The notes beneath the pieces were generated by a model. That model did no database searches. It was not told where the DNA came from and was given only the letters and a program-made list of their open reading frames with translations. Made by a program: the position numbers and the translations under genes. Shown here piece after piece: positions 27,512-37,101 of a stretch of 43,962 nt of DNA. Each line of letters opens with the position of its first letter. Position 1 is the stretch's first letter. This DNA comes from Rhodopirellula maiorica SM1 (lineage in GTDB: Bacteria; Planctomycetota; Planctomycetia; Pirellulales; Pirellulaceae), in the NCBI RefSeq assembly GCF_000346295.1, contig NZ_ANOG01000249.1, forward strand, positions 1 through 43,962. The letters are read 5' to 3'.

Positions 27512-27923
27512 GGAACGTCTGGGGCCAGAGTGAAGAAAGAGGGCAAAGCCAAGCAGGATTACGAACGCGGACGAAAAAGGGCGCGGAAAAGGGGGACAGC
27601 TTGCAAAAGGGGCTGAGGTGCAAATGGTCCATTGGATCCAATAAAAGCGATCTTGCGATTCCTATTGCTATCGGCTGCGGTCCTATACGTGGCCGCAAAG
27701 TCGGGTGGATTCGTTACTTTGTCCATAATCCTCACAACCGAAATGATTCTCACAGCACACAGTGTCAACATAAAACACATCAACCGGTTCGGAAATCGTA
27801 AAGTCAGCTTGTTCTTATCTTAAGAAAGTGTATCTCGTTCCAGCGAAATTCGATAGCAAACAAAGGCCGGGTCGCCGTTACCGTTTGATTGTTGGAAATA
27901 AAAATAGGCTGGTTTACCGAACG
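27512..27923. other. Divergent intergenic region, no clear gene
   Basis: This 412-bp spacer separates the methyltransferase (-) from the beta-barrel candidate (+). The left part is A/G-rich (AAGAAAGAGGGCAAAGCC, then AAAGGGGGACAGC); the right part (27740-27830) is AT-rich and is the likely promoter region for the barrel gene. A 63-codon frame from a TTG at 27632 has a hydrophobic stretch but no better support. I see no RNA gene. Confidence 0.5.
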
Positions 27924-28808
27924 ATGCGAAACCTTTTTACCTACCTTTTGTTGGGCTTGGGCGTTTGTGCCGCGACGCCGTCGTACGGTCAGAGCACCAT
28001 TAGCAATTCACCGTTCGATTTGACCCTTAGCAAAGGTAGTTGGATCGCGTCGCTTCCTGAATATCAGATGGGAACCAACAGCAGCGGTGGATCGGCGTTC
28101 TTTGACGATCAAGACCAGTTCGGTGGGATCGTGCGACTCGACGCCGTTCGTCGGGCACTCGGAACTCGCACCAGTTTCGAAGGCAACATTTTCTATGCGT
28201 TCGCCGGATCGTCGAGCGACGGAAGCACGGGGGATATTAATTTTCCTAATCCGGCCGATGGTTCCAATCTATTGCGATCCGGGGCTTCGCCACAATTCGA
28301 CAGCGATGTTCAGCATTACGGAGGTGACCTTGTCATTCGCGATACTTGGAAAACTCGCTTTGGCGGACTTTCTGCTGGGGTGGCGTATAGCTTGATGGGG
28401 TTTGATCAAGACTTTGAACTCGATGACGGCTCACTACGCTTGTTCAAAGAAGAACTCGATACCGATTTCCAAGGCGGGAAAGTGGTCACCGGTTGGGACG
28501 GGTACCTGTTAGGACGGGCGAGCAATTTGAAGCTGAACGTCGGTATCTATGACATGGATGCCAACTATTGGGCAACCCCGTCGGCGGTCCCAGCCAACTA
28601 TAGTGCCGAACTCAGCAAGACGACCTACACGATTGAGACCGAGTTCACGACCCGCGATCAATTGTGGGGCTACGACGTCGGGATGACAATCGGCGTCACC
28701 TACTTTGCCGACATGCCTACGATCAACCACAACGTCGGATCGGCGGCAACGCTCGGAACCGACGATGCGGTGACAGTATCGCTAATGTGTGACATCCTGC
28801 TGCTGTAG
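27924..28808 (+). CDS. Secreted beta-barrel-like outer membrane protein
   Basis: A protein of 294 residues from the ATG at 27924, chosen because it opens a clean signal peptide (MRNLFTYLLLGLGVCAATPSYGQ, cleaved near residue 22). The mature part is rich in Gly, Ser, Asp and aromatic residues, with alternating strands such as TSFEGNIFYAFAGSS, WKTRFGGLSAGVAYSLMGF and YTIETEFTTRDQLWGYDVGMTIGVTYF, which suggests an outer-membrane barrel. I recognise no named family. It could be a porin-like or surface protein. Confidence 0.75.
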   Translation: MRNLFTYLLLGLGVCAATPSYGQSTISNSPFDLTLSKGSWIASLPEYQMGTNSSGGSAFFDDQDQFGGIVRLDAVRRALGTRTSFEGNIFYAFAGSSSDGSTGDINFPNPADGSNLLRSGASPQFDSDVQHYGGDLVIRDTWKTRFGGLSAGVAYSLMGFDQDFELDDGSLRLFKEELDTDFQGGKVVTGWDGYLLGRASNLKLNVGIYDMDANYWATPSAVPANYSAELSKTTYTIETEFTTRDQLWGYDVGMTIGVTYFADMPTINHNVGSAATLGTDDAVTVSLMCDILLL

Positions 28809-28828
28809 ATCGCAGCAGCGAGCTTGGC

Positions 28829-29881
28829 TTACTGCGTTTGTTCTTTGTTACAACTGCTGTCCATCGGTGTGGATTCGCCAACCACATCGACCGGATGCGT
28901 GTAAAGGTAACGCCAAACATCTTCGTGCATGAATTCGCCGGTTGCTTTGCTCTTGTAAGCCCGGCTGCCCGGCTGGACGCTACTGTGTGCCACGCTCGCA
29001 TTTCCGTTGACGTCAAAGTCGGTGATCAGCCGCCGGGTGTTTTGATACGGAAATTTCACCTTGTCGACGTTCACGATCGGGCCAAATTTGTGCATCCCTA
29101 GCAGTTCCCAGCTGCGGCAATAGTGGTCGGCGGTCCAGCCGCCATCGAGCACATGCGAGAATCCAAAGTAACGGTTCTCGGGCGTTGCCGACGGTAATGC
29201 TTGCCACGATTGGTATTGGTCACGTGGACCACACAGCGCCACGACGCGAGCGACCTTGACATGCTTGGCAAAGCGGGCGGCGGTAGTAGAGCCGTGGGAT
29301 GCTCCGGAAACAATCACCTTGTCCCAACGCAGATCCTTGCCGTCGTCGCTTAGAAATTGTTCCCATTTGCCTTGCGGATGCTTTTGGGCCAAGTATTTCA
29401 CGTATTGGTAGGCACGCTGCATCATGCCGTCGGGTTTAGGGATGTCGACTTCGTCACTGAAGTCTTCGCCCGTCGCCGCTTCCAAACGAATGTTGCCTCG
29501 GCAATGTTCGCTGACCGGTTTTTCTTGGCAGCAAACGCCAAACCATTTGTTCGCATAATGGACTTGCATCGCGTGCAGTCCGTAGCTGTTTAGCCGATCG
29601 AACAATCCACTGTTTGGGCCCATCAACCAAATCACCAACTCACCCCGAGGGGCAACCCGCGTGTCTACCGAGGCGTATTGAGTATCAGCCGGTTTGCCTT
29701 TGTCGGTTTCAATCAGGAAATTGATCTCGGGATGAGCCTTGACTCGCGAATCGATCTCGCTCGCACGTGTCGAGAATTTGTAATGCTGAGGATTGGGATC
29801 ATCAAACGATGGCGGTGCCGCCATCGCTGTTGATCCACAAACAAGCAAACACAAGGACGCAGCGATGCAGCAATGTCTCAT
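28829..29881 (-). CDS. Secreted alpha/beta hydrolase (BPSS1187-like)
   Basis: A 350-residue exported protein with a signal peptide at residues 1-21 (CIAASLCLLVCGSTAMAA). The core is an alpha/beta hydrolase: VIWLMGPNSGLFDRL as an early strand and oxyanion loop, then the nucleophile elbow VSGASHGSTTAARFAKH (Gly-x-Ser-x-Gly), then RVVALCGPRDQYQSW with a candidate acid. It resembles the BPSS1187 family known from environmental bacteria. Cys pairs (WFGVCCQEK, EHCRGN) fit an extracytoplasmic location. Substrate unknown. Confidence 0.8.
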   Translation of the reverse strand: MRHCCIAASLCLLVCGSTAMAAPPSFDDPNPQHYKFSTRASEIDSRVKAHPEINFLIETDKGKPADTQYASVDTRVAPRGELVIWLMGPNSGLFDRLNSYGLHAMQVHYANKWFGVCCQEKPVSEHCRGNIRLEAATGEDFSDEVDIPKPDGMMQRAYQYVKYLAQKHPQGKWEQFLSDDGKDLRWDKVIVSGASHGSTTAARFAKHVKVARVVALCGPRDQYQSWQALPSATPENRYFGFSHVLDGGWTADHYCRSWELLGMHKFGPIVNVDKVKFPYQNTRRLITDFDVNGNASVAHSSVQPGSRAYKSKATGEFMHEDVWRYLYTHPVDVVGESTPMDSSCNKEQTQ

Positions 29882-29935
29882 AAAACGCCTAGCAGCAGGT
29901 TGGGGTAGGGGAGAGGGCTAACCCAACGATGCGGG

Positions 29936-31978
29936 TTAGGTAGGTTTGTCGAGAGTCAACATCATAATCGCTAGCGGAGGAATGTTCAGCTCGAGACTGT
30001 AGGGGCGACCATGACTTTCTTCGTCAATCGTTTCTTTGGCCCCCAAATTCCCGAAGTTACTACCTCCATAGACTTCTGCGTCGCTGTTTAAAATCTCGAC
30101 ATACGCCCCTTTTTCAGGGACGCCGACACGGTAATCGGCGTGCGTGGATGGCGTAAAGTTGACCACCACCACGACTTGTTGGCCGTCACGTGATGTGCGA
30201 CAGAAGGTGTAGATGCTTTTTGCAGCATCGTCTGCCGCGATCCACGAGAACCCGGCGGGGTCACAGTCGAGTTCGTGTAGCGCCGGGTAATCTTTGTGCA
30301 GGCGATTCAAATCACCGACAAAACGCTGCAGTCCATCATGGAACCGGTATTCCAATAACGCCCAATCCAATTGCTCTTCATATTTCCATTCGGACCACTG
30401 GCCAAACTCGCAGCCCATGAACATCAATTTCTTGCCCGGTACGGCGTACTGGTAACCGAACAACAATCGCATGTTGGCAAATTTTTGCCAATCGTCACCA
30501 GGCATTCGGGAGATCAAAGATCCTTTGCCGTGAACCACTTCGTCATGCGAAAGTGGCAATACAAAGTTCTCGCTGTAGGCGTAAACCGAACGGAAGGTCA
30601 ATTCGTTTTGATGATACTTGCGATGAATAGGGTCGCGTTTCATGTACTCCAGCGTGTCGTGCATCCATCCCATGTCCCACTTCATCCCAAAGCCGAGGCC
30701 GCCGGTATAAACGGGACGAGAAACGCCGCCGAACGACGTCGATTCTTCGGCCAACGTGATCGCGCCGGGAAAGTCGGCGTGCAGATGCGTATTCATCTCT
30801 TTCATGAAATTGATGGCTTCAAAGTTTTCGTTGCCACCAAAACAGTTTGGCACCCATTCGCCATCGTTGCGTGAGTAGTCCAAATACAACATCGATGCGA
30901 CCGCGTCGACTCGCAGCCCATCGATGTGGTACTCCTTCAACCAAAATCGAGCGCTGGCGTGCAAGAAGTCGCGGACTTCGTGACGACCGTAATTAAAAAT
31001 GTGAGTCTTCCAATCTGGATGGAATCCTTGCTTGGGGTCGTCATGTTCATACAACCCGGTGCCATCAAAACGAGCCAACCCGTGCGCGTCATAAGGGAAG
31101 TGGGCGGGAACCCAATCGATGATCACCCCGATGCCGTTTTGGTGACAATAGTCGACGAAATAGCGGAATTCGTCTGGTTCGCCAAAGCGACTCGTCGGCG
31201 CAAAGTAACTGGTCACTTGGTAGCCCCACGATCCGTCGAAGGGGAACTCTGTGATCGGCATCAATTCAATATGAGTGAAGCCAAGCGATTTGACATGCTC
31301 GACCAACATCTCTGCCAACTCGCGATAACTATGGTAACGACGTCCGTCCCAAGGCCGTTTCCATGATGGCAAGTGGACTTCATAGATCGACATCGGTTCG
31401 TGAAGCCAGTCACTCTTGCTGCGTTTTTCCATCCAAGCTTCATCGCCCCAACTGTATTGGTCCAGGTCGTACACGATCGAAGCGGTCGCCGGAGGATGCT
31501 CGGCGTAAAACGCAAATGGGTCCGCCTTGTGTAAGACTTCGCCATGTTTGGTGCGGATCCCATATTTGTACGATGTGCCATGGGTGACTCCGGGAACAAA
31601 GCCCGTCCATACACCCGAGTCACTGCCGGTCAGCCAATCGGCTCCGTGTTGCCAGCCGTTGCCGTCGGTCAACACACTGACCTCGGTCGCGTTTGGCGCC
31701 CACACGGCAAAGCGGGCACCTTCGACGTTGTCACGCGTGTCGAGGTGAGCCCCAAGCCAGTGGTAACGCTCGGTCGATTGAGCGACATGAGGGACGGGTT
31801 TTGCTGGAAGCGGTTGGGTCAGCGGAGCGGTGGGCTTCGCAGGCGTCGCTTGAGGTGCCGAGGCTTGTTGCACAATGGGAACTGCTTGCTTGGGGGCTGT
31901 GGTTTGTTTTTGCGACATGGCTTGGGAGGCGGGTCCGGTCGGCGTTGGGGGCTTGGCTGACATCGCGTGAACTCTCAT
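29936..31978 (-). CDS. glgB: 1,4-alpha-glucan branching enzyme with Pro/Ala-rich N-terminus
   Basis: It makes alpha-1,6 branches in glycogen. Residues 6-70 are a Pro/Ala/Gln/Lys-rich low-complexity extension in place of the usual N1 domain. A CBM48 ([26 protein letters not shown]) follows, then the GH13 barrel: [15 protein letters not shown], the nucleophile in [16 protein letters not shown], the acid in [12 protein letters not shown], and the third carboxylate in [15 protein letters not shown]-terminal beta domain follows. The ATG at 31978 gives 680 residues; an internal ATG at 31963 has a nearby GAGAG and is an alternative start. No other glg gene is adjacent. Confidence 0.95.
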   Translation of the reverse strand: MRVHAMSAKPPTPTGPASQAMSQKQTTAPKQAVPIVQQASAPQATPAKPTAPLTQPLPAKPVPHVAQSTERYHWLGAHLDTRDNVEGARFAVWAPNATEVSVLTDGNGWQHGADWLTGSDSGVWTGFVPGVTHGTSYKYGIRTKHGEVLHKADPFAFYAEHPPATASIVYDLDQYSWGDEAWMEKRSKSDWLHEPMSIYEVHLPSWKRPWDGRRYHSYRELAEMLVEHVKSLGFTHIELMPITEFPFDGSWGYQVTSYFAPTSRFGEPDEFRYFVDYCHQNGIGVIIDWVPAHFPYDAHGLARFDGTGLYEHDDPKQGFHPDWKTHIFNYGRHEVRDFLHASARFWLKEYHIDGLRVDAVASMLYLDYSRNDGEWVPNCFGGNENFEAINFMKEMNTHLHADFPGAITLAEESTSFGGVSRPVYTGGLGFGMKWDMGWMHDTLEYMKRDPIHRKYHQNELTFRSVYAYSENFVLPLSHDEVVHGKGSLISRMPGDDWQKFANMRLLFGYQYAVPGKKLMFMGCEFGQWSEWKYEEQLDWALLEYRFHDGLQRFVGDLNRLHKDYPALHELDCDPAGFSWIAADDAAKSIYTFCRTSRDGQQVVVVVNFTPSTHADYRVGVPEKGAYVEILNSDAEVYGGSNFGNLGAKETIDEESHGRPYSLELNIPPLAIMMLTLDKPT

Positions 31979-32148
31979 TCAATTAGAGGGCATAACTCAA
32001 GGGGCTATTCGAAGCCGTTTGACGAGCGTCGGAGTGTTCTTTCTGACCCCTCTAAAATAACGCGATTCAGACAGGGGGATACCGGGAATGCACCCTTTTC
32101 ACGCTCGGATTGACTGTTCCGCTTTGCAACGGCCTAGTGGCTTGATGG

Positions 32149-32217
32149 CCGCCACATGGGGACCGAGTGGTAAGCCACATGAAAATCGAGTGGCAAGTCA
32201 CATGAAAATCGGGTGGT
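32149..32217. repeat. Three-unit 23-bp tandem repeat
   Basis: Three adjacent 23-bp units (32149-32171, 32172-32194, 32195-32217) share the pattern CCACATG...CGAGTGG. Units two and three differ at three positions; the first is more diverged. Confidence 0.8.
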
Positions 32218-32272
32218 AAAAAGTTGGCTCGATCGCAGGTTGCCCACGGGATGCCGCCTCGCCCTCGGCTAG

Positions 32273-32300
32273 CCGCCCCTGTCTGGCCGCCCCTGTCTGG
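32273..32300. repeat. Perfect 14-bp tandem duplication
   Basis: CCGCCCCTGTCTGG occurs twice without a gap (32273-32286, 32287-32300) in the spacer upstream of the SRPBCC+GyrI gene. Confidence 0.88.
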
Positions 32301-32520
32301 ACGCCGATCGCCGATGCCACCCAATCATGCACTAGACAAACGTATGCGATCGGTTTGATTGCGGGCGGTTTGATCGCTGGCGGTTGTGCAATGACTCGTT
32401 TATTTGACTGGATTGACCACAGCACACACCAACCGGCATTTTCAATCATGTTAGACTTGAACCGCCTTCGTGTTGTCTTGCTGCGTTCGATTTCCTATCT
32501 GCTTAGATTGAGTTTCCCTG

Positions 32521-33450
32521 ATGCCTGCTTTTGAAGTGTCTCGGTCGATTGAAATGGCAGTGCCTCCCGAAACGGTGTTCGACTGCGTCGCTGATTTTGG
32601 CACCTGGACCAAGTGGTCGCCTTGGCTGGGGATCGATCCCGATGCGGTGGTGACGGTTTCCGATCCCCCAAATACCGTGGGATCGATTTATCGCTGGAAA
32701 GGGGACGTCGTTGGCGCGGGCGAAATCGAGCACTTGAACCTCGATCGGCCCCGTCAAATTAGCGAAGAGATTCGTTTTACCAAGCCGTTTAAGTCCACTT
32801 CCAAGGTCGGTTTCACTTTCGAAGCGACTGACGCCGGGACCAAGGTGACGTGGCGAATGCAGGGGCGTTTGCCATGGTTCTTGTTTTGGATGCGTGCCAA
32901 CATGCAAACCGTAATTGGCATGGATTACGATCGTGGACTGAAAATGCTGCGTGAACATCTCGAGACCGGCGAAGTGCTGTCAAAAATCGAAGTGCATGGA
33001 GTCCAAACGGTTTCGGAGATCGATGTCTATGGTGTCAGCGATGCGGCGCCGCCAAACAACATGGGGCCTGCGATGGAGCGTGTTTTTTCAGCCAGCGGAG
33101 AAAAATTAAAACAAGCCGACGTGTCGCTCGATGCGCCGATGGTCAGCGTGTATCACCCTTGTGATTTAAAACAGAACCAATTTTCATTCACGGGCGGTTT
33201 CGCGGTCTCCAACGAGGATGGGATGGCTGCCGGATTGGAACACTGTCATCTACCCGCCGGCAACGCGCTGCACATCCGGCATATCGGCAGCTATGAAAAC
33301 TTGGGTAATGCCTGGAGCGGTGCTTACCAATACGCTCGCTACAAGAAGCTAAAAGTTCTACGCCAAGATGCTTACGAAATCTATCGCAACGATCCTGCGA
33401 CCACGGCCCCGCGAGATCTGATCACCGATATCTATTTGCCGTTAAGGTGA
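32521..33450 (+). CDS. SRPBCC (START-like) and GyrI-like fusion protein
   Basis: A 309-residue two-domain protein. Residues 1-150 form an SRPBCC/START-like ligand pocket domain, as in polyketide cyclase/dehydrase relatives (FEVSRSIEMAVPPETVFDCV, WTKWSPWLGIDPDA, GTKVTWRMQGRLPWFLFW). Residues 155-309 form a GyrI-like/AraC effector-binding domain (KIEVHGVQTVSEIDVYGV, GNALHIRHIGSYENLGNAW, DLITDIYLPLR). Both bind hydrophobic small molecules; no DNA-binding part is present. It may be a sensor or scavenger for a lipophilic ligand or toxin; that is inference. The start ATG at 32521 has no strong ribosome site. Confidence 0.87.
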   Translation: MPAFEVSRSIEMAVPPETVFDCVADFGTWTKWSPWLGIDPDAVVTVSDPPNTVGSIYRWKGDVVGAGEIEHLNLDRPRQISEEIRFTKPFKSTSKVGFTFEATDAGTKVTWRMQGRLPWFLFWMRANMQTVIGMDYDRGLKMLREHLETGEVLSKIEVHGVQTVSEIDVYGVSDAAPPNNMGPAMERVFSASGEKLKQADVSLDAPMVSVYHPCDLKQNQFSFTGGFAVSNEDGMAAGLEHCHLPAGNALHIRHIGSYENLGNAWSGAYQYARYKKLKVLRQDAYEIYRNDPATTAPRDLITDIYLPLR

Positions 33451-33665
33451 ATCGACCCGCTTCGACAACTCCGAAACATGCTAAGCATGCGTGTTGATAG
33501 CAACCCATGGCCGTTGCTTTGACGCTACGCTGCGGGACTTGGGTTCGTCTTTACTCGCGTTGGTGTGATTTTCTATACCTACACCAATGGGCCGTGAGCA
33601 GCGGCGGAGATTGCCCTCGTTCGAGCAGGCGTCTTTAATCGAGGTTTTTAGGAAGGGATTTCGCA

Positions 33666-34694
33666 ATGGATAACGGATTGTTCGGCGAGGCTACGTCCGA
33701 AGAGGCTATTGTGGCCGATGCGGCCAACCGTGGTTCGCGCGTGTCCTTTACCGAAGCGACCGAAGAATTCATTGGCGATGTGACCAACGGCGACGTTTCG
33801 GGGGCGATGGAGTACATCACGTTGCACCTGGTGCCTCAGTTGTTCCTGGCGGCAATCGGATTGGCCGTTATTTTTCTGGGCTATTTGGTTGCCAGCTATC
33901 TGTCGCGGATTATCAGCAAACCGGTTCGTCGCCGCGTCGACGAAACGCTGGGGATCTTTGTCGGCCGGATCGTCTTTTACTGCATCATGTTCGGAGTGGT
34001 TGGGGCGGTATTGTCCAAGATGGGGGCTCCGCTGGGCGGATTAGCCGCGATGCTTGCCGCTGCTGGCTTTGCTATCGGTTTGGCGTTCCAGGGCACGCTT
34101 AGCAATTTTGCCGCTGGTGTATTGATGTTGGTGTTTCGTCCATTCAAAGTCGGTGATTTCGTTAACGCCGCTGGGGTGATGGGTAAGGTTAACGAGATCG
34201 ACTTGTTCACCACCACGCTGGATACTCCGGATAATCGCCGAATTATTGTTCCCAACAGTTCAATTTCTGGCGGAACGATTGAAAATATCAGCCATCATCA
34301 TCACCGCCGTGTCGAGGTTCCGGTGGGGGTTGCTTATGCCGCCGACATTGACGCCACGCGGGCTGCACTGACGGCGGCGGTCATGAAATTTGAAAGCGAG
34401 ATCATTCCCGGCGAATCGCGGGGCCATGCCGTCATTATGAGCAATCTGGGGGCGAGCTCGGTCGATTGGCTGGTCCGTATGTGGGTGCCGTCGAAGGAGT
34501 TCTTTCGCTTGAAGGAAGCGTTGACCGTCGAGGTCAAACGTCATCTTGATGCCAACGAAATAAGTATCCCGTTCCCGCAATTGGATGTTCATCTAAGCCG
34601 AGCCGACGGTGCCGAGGAAGCAGTGTTCCAGCGTCCACGTGTACGTCCGCTGCGACGCGCCGTCGACGGACACGCGATGCCTCACGCATCGTAA
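33666..34694 (+). CDS. mscS: MscS-family mechanosensitive ion channel
   Basis: A 342-residue small-conductance mechanosensitive channel that releases solutes on hypo-osmotic shock. After a soluble N-terminus of about 50 residues, three membrane helices follow. The pore helix reads AAMLAAAGFAIGLAFQGTLSNFAAGVLML, and the conserved RPFKVGDFV starts the beta domain. VPNSSISGGTIENIS and VEVPVGVAYAADID match the MscS cage. A C-terminal tail of about 30 residues is Arg-rich. Length is near the E. coli MscS plus extensions. Confidence 0.95.
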   Translation: MDNGLFGEATSEEAIVADAANRGSRVSFTEATEEFIGDVTNGDVSGAMEYITLHLVPQLFLAAIGLAVIFLGYLVASYLSRIISKPVRRRVDETLGIFVGRIVFYCIMFGVVGAVLSKMGAPLGGLAAMLAAAGFAIGLAFQGTLSNFAAGVLMLVFRPFKVGDFVNAAGVMGKVNEIDLFTTTLDTPDNRRIIVPNSSISGGTIENISHHHHRRVEVPVGVAYAADIDATRAALTAAVMKFESEIIPGESRGHAVIMSNLGASSVDWLVRMWVPSKEFFRLKEALTVEVKRHLDANEISIPFPQLDVHLSRADGAEEAVFQRPRVRPLRRAVDGHAMPHAS

Positions 34695-34949
34695 TTCCAC
34701 CGTGGGGACTTGCAAGCGAATCCGCAAAATCGCAGATGGTCGGCGTCCCGATCGCGGATCAAACGCTATAGGTTTAGACCAGCAAACGACTTAAAACGCT
34801 TCGCAATAAAATTTCCGAATCAACACCCTTGCCACCGCTCCAGCGATTATGATGACGCCCACTTTTCAGTAGTACACATCAGCGTTCATCACGAGGCTGT
34901 TGTTCCCTATCGAGTCTCGCGTTAATCGTGTGGCCGACTTAGATCGATA

Positions 34950-35720
34950 GTGATCGACATCGTGATGAGCAGGGACGAAGGAGCAAGGCATAGTATGTGG
35001 CACTCAAGCCGGGGAGATCGAACGTTAAGAGGGAGTGAAGCAACGTTGGTCAGTCTGGCCATCGACACGATGATCGATGCGATCTTGTTGCATTTCGATG
35101 ACGAGGATGAATCGTCAATGGCACCGGAATGCCAAACTGGAATCGCGGTCTACGATTCGCTGACCGCGTCACAGCGAATCGGTTTGTTACACGACATCGC
35201 ACGCTATTTGTTGACTGATACCGAGTCGGTCATGGCATTGTCCGCAGCGACCGAAGCCGCGATCGCGGCGATCTATGTCGAGGTCCGCGACCAAGTGGCA
35301 ATTGAAATCGATTTGTATAGCGAGAATGCGCAAAATGAACGGGTGACCGATATCGCCCCCTGGCGTAGTTTAGTGTTGTCGGCGTACCAGTCGTTGTTTC
35401 GAGCGGCAGAGCCCGGCGAAGATTTTCACAGCGAAGCTGATTTGGCCTGTGATCCATCCGCGTTGCCTGCGGTCACCTCGGATGATTTGCCACGTTGGGA
35501 AACATTGATTGAACGGTTGACCGATGCGGTGCTGTGGGATCGTGATTTCGAAATGGCCGATAGCTTTCTGGATGTTGACCCGGGGATCTCGGATCGTCGC
35601 CGACGATTGCTCGGTATCGATGCGGACTATTTCACCTGCGTTGCACCCGATCCGCGTCCCGAGCAAGTGATGCGTTTGGTTTGGAATACACGCGATATCA
35701 TTCGTTCGAAACCACGCTAA
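34950..35720 (+). CDS. Unrecognised acidic protein
   Basis: A soluble-looking acidic protein of 256 residues from a GTG at 34950; an ATG at 34965, an ATG at 34995, or a TTG near 35045 could also be the start, and the first 30 residues look less protein-like. The central part is alpha-helical (SLAIDTMIDAILLHFDDEDE, AATEAAIAAIYVEVRDQVAIEI), and there is a C-terminal segment rich in Trp, Asp and Arg (WETLIERLTDAVLWDRDFEM). I recognise no family. A strong palindrome starts 33 bases after the stop. Confidence 0.7.
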   Translation: MIDIVMSRDEGARHSMWHSSRGDRTLRGSEATLVSLAIDTMIDAILLHFDDEDESSMAPECQTGIAVYDSLTASQRIGLLHDIARYLLTDTESVMALSAATEAAIAAIYVEVRDQVAIEIDLYSENAQNERVTDIAPWRSLVLSAYQSLFRAAEPGEDFHSEADLACDPSALPAVTSDDLPRWETLIERLTDAVLWDRDFEMADSFLDVDPGISDRRRRLLGIDADYFTCVAPDPRPEQVMRLVWNTRDIIRSKPR

Positions 35721-36060
35721 ACATGTCGGCCAAACTTTTAGTAGCACCATCGGTAGTGGACGAGGCAACGAATCCCGTGCTGCAAGACTTGCTGCCTCGT
35801 CCACTACGACATTAAATTTTGCGGCCGATGCGAATCAGGTAGGCAAAACGGCTAACAAACCGAACGACTCCTTCCTACCGACTCCTTTCCTACCAGCTCC
35901 TTCCTACCGGATTAGTGAAGTCGTTCCGAGACTTTCGTCTCGTTCTAGGCGACTTTCCCCACGGATTCATCTTGCCACCGCCCGCGCGAAATCGGCAAAC
36001 TGAGGTACCTTCTTGCAGCAATCTTTGCCTGCGTTTGGTTCCACGAAGGTTTGCCGAATC
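35721..36060. other. Intergenic region with palindrome and pyrimidine-rich repeats
   Basis: A 340-bp spacer containing the hairpin at 35753-35807 and a three-unit repeat of about 14 bp (35866-35908, consensus GACTCCTTCCTACC). No gene is evident. The promoter of the phospholipase C-like gene should lie in 35910-36060. Confidence 0.6.
35753..35807. repeat. Perfect 15-bp inverted repeat (hairpin) near gene end
   Basis: GTAGTGGACGAGGCA (35753-35767) pairs perfectly with 35793-35807 around a 25-nt loop. It starts 33 bases after the unrecognised acidic gene, so it may serve as a transcript end, although no T-tract follows. Confidence 0.9.
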
Positions 36061-37101
36061 ATGAAACCACTGCTCTCGCTGTTGCGAGCCGTCTATTGTT
36101 GCAATACCCATCACTTTTTCGCCCTCGATGCGCTGCCGCTAATCGCGACTGACAGCGGTAAGCGATTGACGCGGCTGCTGCTACGCTACCCCGATCACTA
36201 TCTCCGCGGGGCAGTTGATCCTGATTACCGTTTTCGTGATTATCAAAATCATGTTGTGCATGTCAGCGAAGGCTATTGGGGAGGTGCACCGCGAGTGGCA
36301 CACCAATGGTATGACCGCTTGCTCAAGTACTTGCGGACCGATCGTTGGGCCGATGCGGCGCATGCTGCGGGCGTGCTGAGCCATTATTTCACTGATCCAC
36401 TGCAACCGCTCCATACCGCGCATGGTGATCGCGAACGTGTGCTGCATCAACCGATCGAATGGAGTGTTCAAGCGGCATACCGCAGCATTTTTGATGATTG
36501 GCAACGTAGCGAGTTACAGGTCGTATTTCAGCTCGCCGAAGATCCTGGTTGGCTTGGCGAAGCGATCCTGCATGGAGCTCGCTTTGCCAATCAAAAATAT
36601 GACATCTTGATTCACCATTACGATCTGCAAAAGAGTGTCGACAATCGAGCGGCCGCGTTTGACGATCGGTCGCGATCAGCACTGACCGAGTTGGTGGGAT
36701 TGACCGTCACCGGATGGGCGTGCGTGCTGGAACGCATCGCGCGCGAAGCCGAACAGATCCGCGGTGATTCGCTGCCTGCATTTTCACTTTGGCGGCCTTT
36801 TGTTGCCGCGACAATCAAAACGCCGTTTCGGCTTTGGGGCAACCGGATCGAATCCAAATGGATTCAAGATGAATTGGAGAGTTTGGTCGAAGAGTATGGT
36901 CGCACGGGGCAGTTGAGACGCCATCTGCCAGCCGAAGTCGATATCGTTCATCGTGTGGTGAAAATCTATCACGACGAATTACGCTGGAAACAAGAGCGTG
37001 AGCGGCGACTGAAATCGCGACAAACCGTCACGCGTGTCGACAAGCCAAGGGATCAACCGGTCGAGACGCCGATCGCAATGCCTTCTCGCCGTGCCGCCTA
37101 G
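36061..37101 (+). CDS. Zinc-dependent phospholipase C-like protein
   Basis: A 346-residue protein of the zinc phospholipase C/S1-P1 nuclease-like helical fold. Metal-ligand candidates are in order: His17/His18 (CCNTHHFF), His64 and His67 (YQNHVVHVSEG), His101 and His108 with Asp112 (HAAGVLSHYFTDPLQPLHT), and His118. No signal peptide is clear, though the N-terminus is mildly hydrophobic. The C-terminal region ends in a Lys/Arg-rich tail. The ATG at 36061 begins the family-like part; an upstream frame to 36013 is unlikely. Substrate could be lipid or nucleic acid. Confidence 0.84.
   Translation: MKPLLSLLRAVYCCNTHHFFALDALPLIATDSGKRLTRLLLRYPDHYLRGAVDPDYRFRDYQNHVVHVSEGYWGGAPRVAHQWYDRLLKYLRTDRWADAAHAAGVLSHYFTDPLQPLHTAHGDRERVLHQPIEWSVQAAYRSIFDDWQRSELQVVFQLAEDPGWLGEAILHGARFANQKYDILIHHYDLQKSVDNRAAAFDDRSRSALTELVGLTVTGWACVLERIAREAEQIRGDSLPAFSLWRPFVAATIKTPFRLWGNRIESKWIQDELESLVEEYGRTGQLRRHLPAEVDIVHRVVKIYHDELRWKQERERRLKSRQTVTRVDKPRDQPVETPIAMPSRRAA

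Larger units (their letters stand above)
31979..32520. other. Gene-free divergent spacer with tandem repeats
   Basis: This 542-bp gap lies between glgB (-) and the SRPBCC+GyrI gene (+). It contains a three-unit repeat (32149-32217), a perfect 14-bp tandem pair (32273-32300) and a 15-bp pair with two differences (32351-32380). Open frames on both strands look non-coding. The right-hand 100 bases should hold the promoter of the SRPBCC gene. Confidence 0.55.

Noticed and set aside
27632-27823. A 63-codon hydrophobic frame as a small membrane protein
   Set aside because: It starts at TTG without a ribosome site and lies in a promoter-like AT-rich spacer.
32067-32450. Minus-strand frames between glgB and the SRPBCC gene as genes
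   Set aside because: They consist largely of tandem-repeat translation and lack start signals or family resemblance.
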